This document shows, piece after piece, positions 1 to 6,108 of a DNA stretch of 18,692 bases. Made by a program: the position numbers and the translations under genes. Position 1 is the first letter of the stretch. Every line of letters starts with the position of its first letter. The stretch covers positions 1 to 18,692 of the forward strand of contig CALKRO010000150.1 of assembly GCA_937990205.1 (NCBI GenBank), in the 5' to 3' direction. Source of the DNA: an uncultured Candidatus Saccharibacteria bacterium. GTDB lineage: Bacteria; Patescibacteriota; Saccharimonadia; Saccharimonadales; Saccharimonadaceae. The notes beneath the pieces were generated by a model. That model was not told the DNA's origin, ran no database searches, and saw only the letters and a program-made list of their open reading frames with translations.

Positions 1-1
1 C

Positions 2-331
2 CTCATCTACGTCAATTACAATTCGGTTCGTTACACTTATAAAGTGACGAAGAAACAAACCGTTGAACCAACTGATGTGGCCGCATTAGTTTACCCGACT
101 AGTAAACCGATTCTCACCCTCATCACCTGTACGCCACTCGGATCCGACCGTTACCGTTTACTAGTGACCGCCGAACAAGTTAGCCCGGCCTACGAAGAAA
201 AAGCCGTTTCCACTCCAACTAACACTGATTCTACCACTGCTTTACCAGGGAATAATACCTCTTCCGAATTGCCAGCCAACGAAAAGCCATTCTTTCAAAA
301 AATCTGGGGCTTCCTCACTAATAATCATTAG
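2..331 (+). CDS. Sortase, C-terminal part (5' end outside window)
   Basis: The reading frame is open from base 2, so this is the 3' end of a longer gene; a GTG at 44 is internal. The visible part carries the sortase active-site signature: a strand ending in TLITCTP (catalytic Cys at about residue 43 of the visible part) followed by a YRLLVTAE strand holding the conserved Arg. Sortases are membrane-anchored transpeptidases that cut LPXTG-like signals and attach proteins to the cell wall or to pilins. After the catalytic domain comes a Thr/Ser/Pro-rich linker of about 30 residues and a short aromatic, amphipathic end (FFQKIWGFL). The catalytic His lies upstream of the window, so the sortase class cannot be set. 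The family call is firm; substrate and class are unknown. The stop is TAG, followed at once by a terminator. Confidence 0.88.
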   Translation, partial: LIYVNYNSVRYTYKVTKKQTVEPTDVAALVYPTSKPILTLITCTPLGSDRYRLLVTAEQVSPAYEEKAVSTPTNTDSTTALPGNNTSSELPANEKPFFQKIWGFLTNNH

Positions 332-341
332 AGACTAACCA

Positions 342-369
342 AAAAATAGATCCCCTCGGGTCTATTTTT
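342..369. terminator. Rho-independent terminator, bidirectional
   Basis: A 12-bp stem (342-353 with 358-369, one G-T pair) closes a CCTC loop. The A-run on the left and T-run on the right let it act in both directions. It lies 10 bases after the sortase stop. Confidence 0.85.
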
Positions 370-418
370 AGCATCAGCATTATATTTAATTAAACCCAAA
401 GAGCCCACCCATTTCATA

Positions 419-448
419 AAAAATAGACCTGACTCCAGGTCTATTTTT
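419..448. terminator. Rho-independent terminator, bidirectional
   Basis: A perfect 13-bp stem (419-431 with 436-448) closes an ACTC loop, with flanking A and T runs. It sits just after the stop of the minus-strand PEGA gene. Its AAAAATAGA/TCTATTTTT core is the same as in the terminator at 342-369. Confidence 0.88.
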
Positions 449-456
449 ACTTAATC

Positions 457-1992
457 TTAGAACAGCTTATCGCGTTTAATTTGCAAGCCACTATCATTCG
501 TCCCCACATAGTAGAGATAACGGTTATTATGATTAATCACCGCGTCGAATCCGTCAGCCACCTTTTCCAGAATCGTACGCTGATTGTCGTGGTCAAAATC
601 ATAAACTTGCATCTTGCCATCCACCACATCAAACATCAGATAATAATCTAATTGTCTGATCGTATTATTCTGGTGCTCGAATTGCAAAAGCTCCATCAGC
701 TCCAAATTTACCAACATCACCTTATTGCCACTCACCCCCATGAAGAATTCACCATTTGCGGAAGTATAAAATTCTGACGGCGACGCCTCCAAAGTTTTTT
801 CCAAAGCCAAATTCAAGTTAGTATTTTCACTATCATGATTTGGATAATCATCCGTATTGTAAATCCGGAGATCTTGCCCGATTACCGTATTGAGATATTT
901 TTCGCCATAAAATTCGGTTAGGTTCACGAAAATCTGATTTAACCCCACCGATTCATCAACTTCGTCAATCTTAATTTCGCCCGTATCCCTCAATTTAAAA
1001 ATACTGATTACAAACTTTTTATCTGCATTTAATTTCTTCACAAAGGCAAGTTCTGAACCATACATCGAAAACTTCGCCACATCTGTCACTATAGTCTCGT
1101 AGATAATTTTTTCATTCAAATTCACTTCTCGAATTTTCCCGTCGATCAGCATCATCAAACGCGTGGCTTGTCCATCCGAAATTTGCACTTCCGAAATCAC
1201 GTAACCATTCTTCGCCTTTTCAGCTTTAGTAAAAGCTTCAGCTTCTTTAGCTTCAAGTCTCTTTTCTTGGACTATTTTTTCAATATCTTTATCCGTATAA
1301 CCGCTGATTACTTTAGTTAAATTCACGCTCTTCGCGGCTTCTTTAAAATTCAACAACAACCACTCTGAGGCCTCGCCCGAAACTAGATTCACCACCGCTT
1401 TTTCACTATTTTCATTCCAAATAATTTTCTTCAAGCTACCAGTAAATTTCCCGTTCGACACAAAACTCGTATAGTTTGTCACATCAAATTCTGAAGTAGT
1501 AGTATCGCCTTCCAAATTCGTCACGTACTTAAACTTCGGTGATTCCTTTAGACCATAGAGAATTGCCCGGTGATTCGTCGCCGTTTCAAAAAAACTCAAA
1601 TCTTTTTCCGTTGCCAAGGTTTCCGTCTCACGCGATTGTTTAAATAAACGTGGATATTTCAAGCGTAAAAGCTTGCCGGCGGTAATCGAAATTTTCTTAC
1701 TCCAAGTATCATAGCCATCTTTTTTCAAAACAATTTCATGTTCACCAGCCGAGAGTAATTTTGAAATATTAGTTTCCGCAATTTCGCGGCCATCCGCCAC
1801 CACTTTGGCGCCTGTAGGCAAAGATTCCGCCTGCACCATGCCGTATTGTTCAAACTCTAGTTTACGATTTAATCGCCAACCTTTTACTACCGCCACTAAA
1901 ATAAATACCATGAAAATCACGGCAAAAAATGAAATTACATCTACTATAACTACGCGAATTAATTGATTTCGCTTTTCTTTATCAAAGTCCAT
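457..1992 (-). CDS. Membrane-anchored PEGA-domain protein
   Basis: This 511-aa protein has a short charged N-terminus, one strongly hydrophobic helix (about residues 11-35) and then a long outside region. About residues 58-112 look like a PEGA domain: LPTGAKVVADG opens it, AGEHEIVLKKDGYDTW is in the middle, and a Leu/Tyr-rich strand closes it. PEGA domains are small beta modules of surface proteins. The remaining ~400 residues hold repeated beta strands of about propeller length with no motif I can name. An ATG at 2016 would lengthen the protein by 8 residues, but a TATAAT box lies between 2016 and 1992 and would put that ATG before the transcript start, so 1992 is preferred. It is divergent from the gene at 2098. 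A role in envelope binding or sensing is inference. Confidence 0.75.
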   Translation of the reverse strand: MDFDKEKRNQLIRVVIVDVISFFAVIFMVFILVAVVKGWRLNRKLEFEQYGMVQAESLPTGAKVVADGREIAETNISKLLSAGEHEIVLKKDGYDTWSKKISITAGKLLRLKYPRLFKQSRETETLATEKDLSFFETATNHRAILYGLKESPKFKYVTNLEGDTTTSEFDVTNYTSFVSNGKFTGSLKKIIWNENSEKAVVNLVSGEASEWLLLNFKEAAKSVNLTKVISGYTDKDIEKIVQEKRLEAKEAEAFTKAEKAKNGYVISEVQISDGQATRLMMLIDGKIREVNLNEKIIYETIVTDVAKFSMYGSELAFVKKLNADKKFVISIFKLRDTGEIKIDEVDESVGLNQIFVNLTEFYGEKYLNTVIGQDLRIYNTDDYPNHDSENTNLNLALEKTLEASPSEFYTSANGEFFMGVSGNKVMLVNLELMELLQFEHQNNTIRQLDYYLMFDVVDGKMQVYDFDHDNQRTILEKVADGFDAVINHNNRYLYYVGTNDSGLQIKRDKLF

Positions 1993-2001
1993 ATTGTCAA
2001 C

Positions 2002-2010
2002 ATTATAACA
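2002..2010 (-). promoter_or_regulatory. Extended -10 promoter of the PEGA gene
   Basis: Read on the minus strand this is TGT-TATAAT, a perfect extended -10 box. Its last base is 9 bases before the ATG at 1992, so transcription should begin about 3 bases before the start codon. No Shine-Dalgarno site is present and no good -35 box is seen at 17 bases. Confidence 0.65.
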
Positions 2011-2045
2011 CACCAACCTCTATAAAAAATCAAACATAATCACTA

Positions 2046-2074
2046 TTGATTTGCATAAGTATTATTATTATAAT
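2046..2074 (+). promoter_or_regulatory. Promoter and RBS of the Pro/Ala-rich protein
   Basis: TTGATT (2046-2051) and TATAAT (2069-2074) are separated by exactly 17 bases. The predicted start near 2081 leaves a 17-base leader that carries an AGGA ribosome site at 2091-2094, close to the ATG at 2098. The 105-bp intergenic region is shared with the divergent PEGA gene. Confidence 0.75.
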
Positions 2075-2097
2075 TAAACAAAAATAAGCGAGGAAAA

Positions 2098-3354
2098 ATG
2101 GAAAGAAATTTAACGAACCAGCGCGTTCAGAGTCGTGCCACTCATATTACTGTCAGAAACTCTGGCACTCTTAATCGCCACTTCGTTAAAGCCCCTCGCA
2201 AAATTGTCTTTTCTGATGATTTTTCTGCTGTCTCAGATATTCGTACTTCAGCCCCAGCCTCATATGCCACACCAGCCCCTACTGCCACCACGAAAAAAAT
2301 GACCATTTCTTTTGATTCACTTCGCGAATCACTCAAAAATAATGCAACCATGCGCCCTACTTCTAACGCTCAAGCTACTTCTGCCCCGAAATCTCGCCCG
2401 GCCACTTCTCGCATCCAAATTTCTGCTCCGTTAGATATTTCTGCACCCGCCCCAGTCACTACACCACTTAATTTCTCTACACCAGCTCCGGTTTCTAACG
2501 CACTCAATCTCTCTAAACCCACCCCAGTTGCCAAGCCTACCCCTATTTCCATTCCAGGTCCGCTCAATATCTCAGAACCAACATCCACCCCGATAAGCTT
2601 TACGTCCCCAAAGGCACCGGTTACGTCTGCTCCATTCACTGCACCAGTTACTCAAGTTGCGCCAGCCATCCCGGCAGCTCAACCAACCCCAGCTCGCCCA
2701 GTGCGCGCTACTGCTAAGTCTCGTTCCACGGTTGCACCTCTGCAATCTCTTGCCGAACGTCGCCGCGAAGCTGATACGATTTCACATTTCTCCGCCAAAA
2801 AACTTACTAATAAATCCCGCCAAAATTCCAAGGCCCTAATGTCTGCCATGAAAGAGGAGACTAAGCCAAAATCTGCTCCAATCATGGTTAAAAAACCAAA
2901 AGTTTCTAAGAAACATCTCATCTTTGCTGTCGCCAGCTCGATTTGTTGCATGGGCGTACTCTATGCCACTCTCAAATTCAGCATGCCAGATATTAGCGCC
3001 AAGGTCGCTGCCGCTCAAAATGGCGCTTCTTATCCATCTTTTGTGCCACGTGATTTTACCGCCCGTAGCGCTTCTTTCCATAAAAATACTTTCTCTCTTG
3101 AATTTGTCGGACCAGACAAAACTCGCTTTACCCTTGATCAAGAAAAACTTCCTTGGGACAGCAACGCTTTATTAAATAACTACGTCAAACCAACCTGGGG
3201 CGAACAGTACGACACCATTCGTGAACAGGGTCTCACCATCTACATGTACCAATCCAACGCCGCTTGGGTGAATGGCGGAACTGTCTATAAACTTAATACT
3301 ACCTCTGGAAGTCTCAGTAAAAAACAACTTAAAAACATTATCACTTCACTCTAA
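2098..3354 (+). CDS. Single-pass membrane protein with long Pro/Ala-rich N-terminus and DUF4367-like C-terminus
   Basis: The 418-aa product starts with about 270 residues of low-complexity Pro/Ala/Thr/Ser sequence, basic near its end, expected to be disordered. One hydrophobic helix follows (about residues 274-293). The last ~110 residues form a compact domain with a YPSFVPRDF start, FTLDQEKLPWDS in the middle, and AAWVNGGTVYKL before an SLSKKQLKNI end. This pattern resembles DUF4367-type domains, which are frequent in Saccharibacteria. The basic stretch before the helix suggests the Pro-rich part is inside and the folded domain outside, by the positive-inside rule. Three 12-residue repeats beginning LDIS, LNFS and LNLS (2431-2538), with a looser LNIS copy at 2563, lie in the N-terminal region. 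Function is unknown; an envelope role is inference. Confidence 0.75.
   Translation: MERNLTNQRVQSRATHITVRNSGTLNRHFVKAPRKIVFSDDFSAVSDIRTSAPASYATPAPTATTKKMTISFDSLRESLKNNATMRPTSNAQATSAPKSRPATSRIQISAPLDISAPAPVTTPLNFSTPAPVSNALNLSKPTPVAKPTPISIPGPLNISEPTSTPISFTSPKAPVTSAPFTAPVTQVAPAIPAAQPTPARPVRATAKSRSTVAPLQSLAERRREADTISHFSAKKLTNKSRQNSKALMSAMKEETKPKSAPIMVKKPKVSKKHLIFAVASSICCMGVLYATLKFSMPDISAKVAAAQNGASYPSFVPRDFTARSASFHKNTFSLEFVGPDKTRFTLDQEKLPWDSNALLNNYVKPTWGEQYDTIREQGLTIYMYQSNAAWVNGGTVYKLNTTSGSLSKKQLKNIITSL
2431..2538 (+). repeat. Three 36-bp tandem repeats inside the Pro/Ala-rich region
   Basis: Units begin at 2431, 2467 and 2503. Each encodes 12 residues of the pattern L-[DN]-x-S-x-P-[AT]-P-V plus three more, and a partial fourth copy begins at 2563. 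The DNA is diverged between units, so this is an old expansion and not a fresh slippage tract. Confidence 0.65.
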
Positions 3355-3398
3355 ATCACATTAAACACTTCAAAACTTCGAAAAACTCAATTCCTCAG

Positions 3399-3427
3399 AA
3401 TCTCAGCTAACCACGCTGGGATTTTTC
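3399..3427 (+). terminator. Rho-independent terminator
   Basis: A 9-bp stem (3399-3407 with 3415-3423, one T-G pair) closes a 7-base loop and runs into a T-tract. It ends the 2098-3354 gene and lies just before the gltX promoter. Confidence 0.8.
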
Positions 3428-3442
3428 TTCTCTTGATGGTAG

Positions 3443-3451
3443 TGATATAAT
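3443..3451 (+). promoter_or_regulatory. Extended -10 promoter of gltX
   Basis: TGA-TATAAT is a perfect extended -10 box, 9 bases before the ATG at 3461. There is no Shine-Dalgarno site in the gap, so a leaderless or near-leaderless transcript is predicted. Confidence 0.65.
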
Positions 3452-3460
3452 TAGGCCATT

Positions 3461-4972
3461 ATGAATAAGGAAATAAGAACTCGTTTTGCACCCAGCCCTA
3501 CTGGCTACATTCACATCGGCAATGTCCGTAGTGCTATCTATCCATATTTAATCGCTAGACAAAATCATGGTCAGTTCATCTTACGCATTGAAGATACCGA
3601 CCAAAGTCGCTTCGTGGAAGGTGCCGCCGAACTAGTTTTTGATACCCTTAAATGGCTCGGACTAAACTGGGACGAAGGTCCAATGGTGGGCGGTCCAGAC
3701 GAGCCTTATTATCAAACCGAACGCAAGGATATTTATCTCGCTTGGGCTAAAAAACTTCTTGAAAAAGGTCTAGCCTATGCGGACGATACTCCTTCCGAAA
3801 AAATTGAAGAATATAAAAAAATCGACAACGAGCAAAAAATTCCTTATCTTTACCGTAATCATCGCCCAGCCAACCCACCAGAATGGCGTGAAGGGCTACC
3901 AATTCGTTTCAAAACCACACCAAAACACTACGAGTGGCACGACGAAGTCATGGGTGATATGCAAACCGGCCCAGAAGTGCTAGATGATATTATTTTGATC
4001 AAAAAAGACGGTCTTCCAACCTATAATTTTGCTCACATCGTCGACGACACCTTAATGAAGATTACCTACATCACCCGTGGTGTTGAGTATCTCTCTAGTA
4101 CGCCGAATTATCTGGCCCTTTACGACGCCTTAGAGCTTCCTCGCCATCTTTTTGTTTCCATGCCACACATTCTCGCTCCTACTGGCAATAAAAAACTTGG
4201 TAAACGCGATGGCGCCAAATCCGTCACCGAATATCGTGACGATGGTTTTCTGCCAGAAGCTATGTTAAATTATCTCGCCTGTCTTGGTTGGAATGACGGC
4301 ACTGAACAAGAAATTTATTCAATCGATGAAATGATTGAAAAATTCGAAATTTCCCGCATCCAAAACTCCGGCGCTCGTTTCGACGAGACTAAGATTCTCT
4401 GGATGAATGGTCAATGGATTCGCAAAATTGCCGACGAACAGGGAATTGATGCACTTTACGCCAAGACCTGCCTTACTTCTGGTTCCGAAGATTTCTCTCG
4501 CTATCAAGTTTTTAAGCCACTTAATTTTTGGCCAGAATCCGCCGACCAAGAAACTGACGAATACAAAAAATCCGTCCTCAGTATTATCTATGATCGTCTA
4601 AAAACCCTTTCCGATTTACGTACTATGACTACTTATTTCTTCGAAGAGCCAGACATTGATCTTGATTTAATTTATAATAATAAATTCCTCAAGAAACTTT
4701 CTGAAACTGAATATCGCGAATTATTGCACCTCACTATCGAGAAATTAACAGAGGTCGAAGAAAACAATTGGACCGATGACAATCTTCAAGCCAAGCTTAA
4801 TGAGCTTCTCGCTGCTACTGGCAAAAAACCTGCTGAATATTTAAGCCTCATTCGCATTGCCGTCAGCTTTGCGCCATTTAGCCCAGCACTGCATCAAACT
4901 TTGCGTGTGCTTGGTAAAAACCGTACTCTAGCTCGTTTAAACCGTGTTCATACCGCAATCTCTCACGACTAA
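3461..4972 (+). CDS. gltX: Glutamyl-tRNA synthetase
   Basis: GluRS (503 aa, normal length) charges tRNA-Glu with glutamate. The class I signatures are present: RFAPSPTG followed by HIGN (residues 18-21, the HIGH motif) and KLGKR (residues 245-249, the KMSKS equivalent). The segment between them has the typical family pattern, including VDDTLMKITYITRGVE. The C-terminal anticodon-binding domain is all-helical and ends near the stop. Many bacteria without GlnRS use a GluRS that also charges tRNA-Gln and then amidate the product; whether that applies here cannot be told from this window. The start is fixed by the HIGH motif position and the -10 box. A tRNA-Glu gene lies 516 bases downstream. Confidence 0.97.
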   Translation: MNKEIRTRFAPSPTGYIHIGNVRSAIYPYLIARQNHGQFILRIEDTDQSRFVEGAAELVFDTLKWLGLNWDEGPMVGGPDEPYYQTERKDIYLAWAKKLLEKGLAYADDTPSEKIEEYKKIDNEQKIPYLYRNHRPANPPEWREGLPIRFKTTPKHYEWHDEVMGDMQTGPEVLDDIILIKKDGLPTYNFAHIVDDTLMKITYITRGVEYLSSTPNYLALYDALELPRHLFVSMPHILAPTGNKKLGKRDGAKSVTEYRDDGFLPEAMLNYLACLGWNDGTEQEIYSIDEMIEKFEISRIQNSGARFDETKILWMNGQWIRKIADEQGIDALYAKTCLTSGSEDFSRYQVFKPLNFWPESADQETDEYKKSVLSIIYDRLKTLSDLRTMTTYFFEEPDIDLDLIYNNKFLKKLSETEYRELLHLTIEKLTEVEENNWTDDNLQAKLNELLAATGKKPAEYLSLIRIAVSFAPFSPALHQTLRVLGKNRTLARLNRVHTAISHD

Positions 4973-4985
4973 ATCTATCAAAAAT

Positions 4986-5026
4986 AAAAACCCGTTCACT
5001 CCAAAAATTTTAGTGAGCGGGTTTTT
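4986..5026. terminator. Rho-independent terminator after gltX
   Basis: A 15-bp stem (4986-5000 with 5012-5026, one T-G pair) closes an 11-base A/T-rich loop, with A and T runs outside. It starts 13 bases after the gltX stop. Confidence 0.9.
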
Positions 5027-5070
5027 ACTTGACACATTTTTAAGCTTAAAACCTCACCCCCTAATACATC

Positions 5071-5099
5071 TTTACAAGTCCACATACCTCTGACATAAT
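5071..5099 (+). promoter_or_regulatory. Promoter of the acidic small protein
   Basis: TTTACA (5071-5076) and CATAAT (5094-5099) are 17 bases apart. The predicted start is near 5106. The ribosome site AAAGGAG (5105-5111) lies 7 bases before the ATG, so the leader is about 13 bases and almost entirely ribosome site. Confidence 0.65.
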
Positions 5100-5118
5100 A
5101 GTAGAAAAGGAGTCGATT

Positions 5119-5442
5119 ATGGCAAAATTTTATCAAAACGCGGGGGAACCAAACAGTAAAATGAACTGGGTTTCCGAAAAAGATAATCCAGACACCACAA
5201 ACGATTCCTGGGACTCTGGTGCCTTCCAAAAAGATTTGCCAGACCACTATCAAAATTACGAAGAAAATGATCCATCCGACGACGATTACCTCGAAGACGA
5301 AGGTGACGAAAATGACCTTGGCGACATGTCCGACGAAGAATTTCGTTTACGCAACCGCACTACTAGCTCCGACACCGACCCACATCTTTTTGATCCAATC
5401 GATGACTGTGAATGGAATGACGCTAGCTTCGACTGCGACTAA
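5119..5442 (+). CDS. Highly acidic small protein, function unknown
   Basis: The 107-aa product has 23 Asp and 10 Glu against 4 Lys and 3 Arg. The acidic residues peak in the middle (about residues 50-75, with runs such as DDDYLEDEGDE). It has no signal peptide and no hydrophobic helix, so it should be a soluble, largely disordered cytoplasmic protein. The clear Shine-Dalgarno site, its own promoter and its place between the gltX terminator and the tRNA-Glu promoter support a real gene. The only cysteines are near the C-terminus, in DDCEW and FDCD. I recognise no family. DNA-mimic, chaperone-like or RNA polymerase delta-like roles are possible for acidic proteins but nothing in the sequence proves one. 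Confidence 0.7.
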   Translation: MAKFYQNAGEPNSKMNWVSEKDNPDTTNDSWDSGAFQKDLPDHYQNYEENDPSDDDYLEDEGDENDLGDMSDEEFRLRNRTTSSDTDPHLFDPIDDCEWNDASFDCD

Positions 5443-5450
5443 TTAAGCTC

Positions 5451-5479
5451 TTGCGACTGTAACCAAAAAATGTTATTAT
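5451..5479 (+). promoter_or_regulatory. Promoter of tRNA-Glu
   Basis: TTGCGA (5451-5456) and TATTAT (5474-5479) are 17 bases apart, with a TGT extension before the -10 box. The predicted start falls within 2-3 bases of the tRNA 5' end, so little 5' trimming would be needed. Confidence 0.65.
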
Positions 5480-5487
5480 TATTTCAC

Positions 5488-5564
5488 GGTTCCGTCGTCT
5501 AGTGGTCCAGGACGTCTGGTTCTCATCCAGAAAATCGCGGGTTCGAACCCCGCCGGAATCACCA
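5488..5564 (+). tRNA. tRNA-Glu (anticodon CTC)
   Basis: The full cloverleaf can be drawn. The acceptor stem is GGTTCCG with CGGAATC (one G-T pair). The D arm GTC/GAC starts at 5497, the anticodon stem is TCTGG/CCAGA with loop TTCTCAT (anticodon CTC at 5522-5524), and the T arm is GCGGG/CCCGC with a TTCGAAC loop. The discriminator base is A5561 and the 3' CCA is encoded (5562-5564). It reads GAG codons. It is a single tRNA with its own promoter. Confidence 0.97.
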
Positions 5565-5598
5565 TTTTGAGAAAAGGCGTTTATGTCTTTTTTTGTTT

Positions 5599-5604
5599 TA
5601 TAAT
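5599..5604 (+). promoter_or_regulatory. -10 box of the Nudix gene
   Basis: A perfect TATAAT ends 6 bases before the ATG at 5611. Transcription is predicted to begin at or next to the A of the start codon. No Shine-Dalgarno site is present. Confidence 0.6.
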
Positions 5605-5610
5605 GAAATT

Positions 5611-6096
5611 ATGCAAACACCGACACTTCATGGCGAATTCGTCTATAAAAATGTAGAATATCACACAGATTTTTATAGTTTAATCGGACAAAAAATCCCC
5701 AATTTACCTTGGTCACAAGTTTATATTATCGGTAATTTTCAAAATCTAGTCCCTATCGTAAAATATGCGCATGCTTCAGATAATCTTCCGGGTGGAGGAG
5801 TAAAATCTCATGAGTCTATTCTTCAAACTATTAATCGCGAAGCGAAAGAAGAATTAAATATGGCCGTCAAATCCTGGTTTCCGCTCGGCTATCAAAGGGT
5901 TTATGACGACCAGGGAAATGAAGGTTTTCAACTTCGCGTCTATGCCGAACTCGAAAAACTCGGTGAATTCACAAATGACCCAGACGGTTCCGTAATTGAC
6001 TATGAATTAATCAATATTGAAGAGTTAAATAACCATATTCATTACGGTGAAATTGGGGATTTTCTAATAAATCAGACTAAGCATCTGTATAAATAA
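5611..6096 (+). CDS. Nudix hydrolase family protein
   Basis: Nudix enzymes cleave nucleoside diphosphates linked to another group, often as cleaning enzymes. This 161-aa protein has a Nudix box near residues 62-84: Gly62, five residues, Glu68, seven residues, then REAKEEL. The Gly normally found near the end of the box is Asn83, while the Glu residues that bind the metal (Glu77, Glu80, Glu81) are kept. The preceding LPGGG is typical. The frame can be extended to a TTG at 5593, but that would lie upstream of the -10 box, so ATG 5611 is preferred. It follows the tRNA by 46 bases but has its own -10 box. The substrate cannot be named. Confidence 0.85.
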   Translation: MQTPTLHGEFVYKNVEYHTDFYSLIGQKIPNLPWSQVYIIGNFQNLVPIVKYAHASDNLPGGGVKSHESILQTINREAKEELNMAVKSWFPLGYQRVYDDQGNEGFQLRVYAELEKLGEFTNDPDGSVIDYELINIEELNNHIHYGEIGDFLINQTKHLYK

Positions 6097-6108
6097 TTTA
6101 TTCAAACA

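Noticed and set aside
1993..2016. Upstream ATG of the PEGA gene
   Set aside because: A perfect extended -10 box lies between it and the ATG at 1992, so this ATG would be outside the transcript.
5029..5034. TTGACA as a -35 box for the acidic protein
   Set aside because: No -10 box lies 16-18 bases downstream, and it touches the gltX terminator. The pair TTTACA/CATAAT at 5071-5099 fits better.
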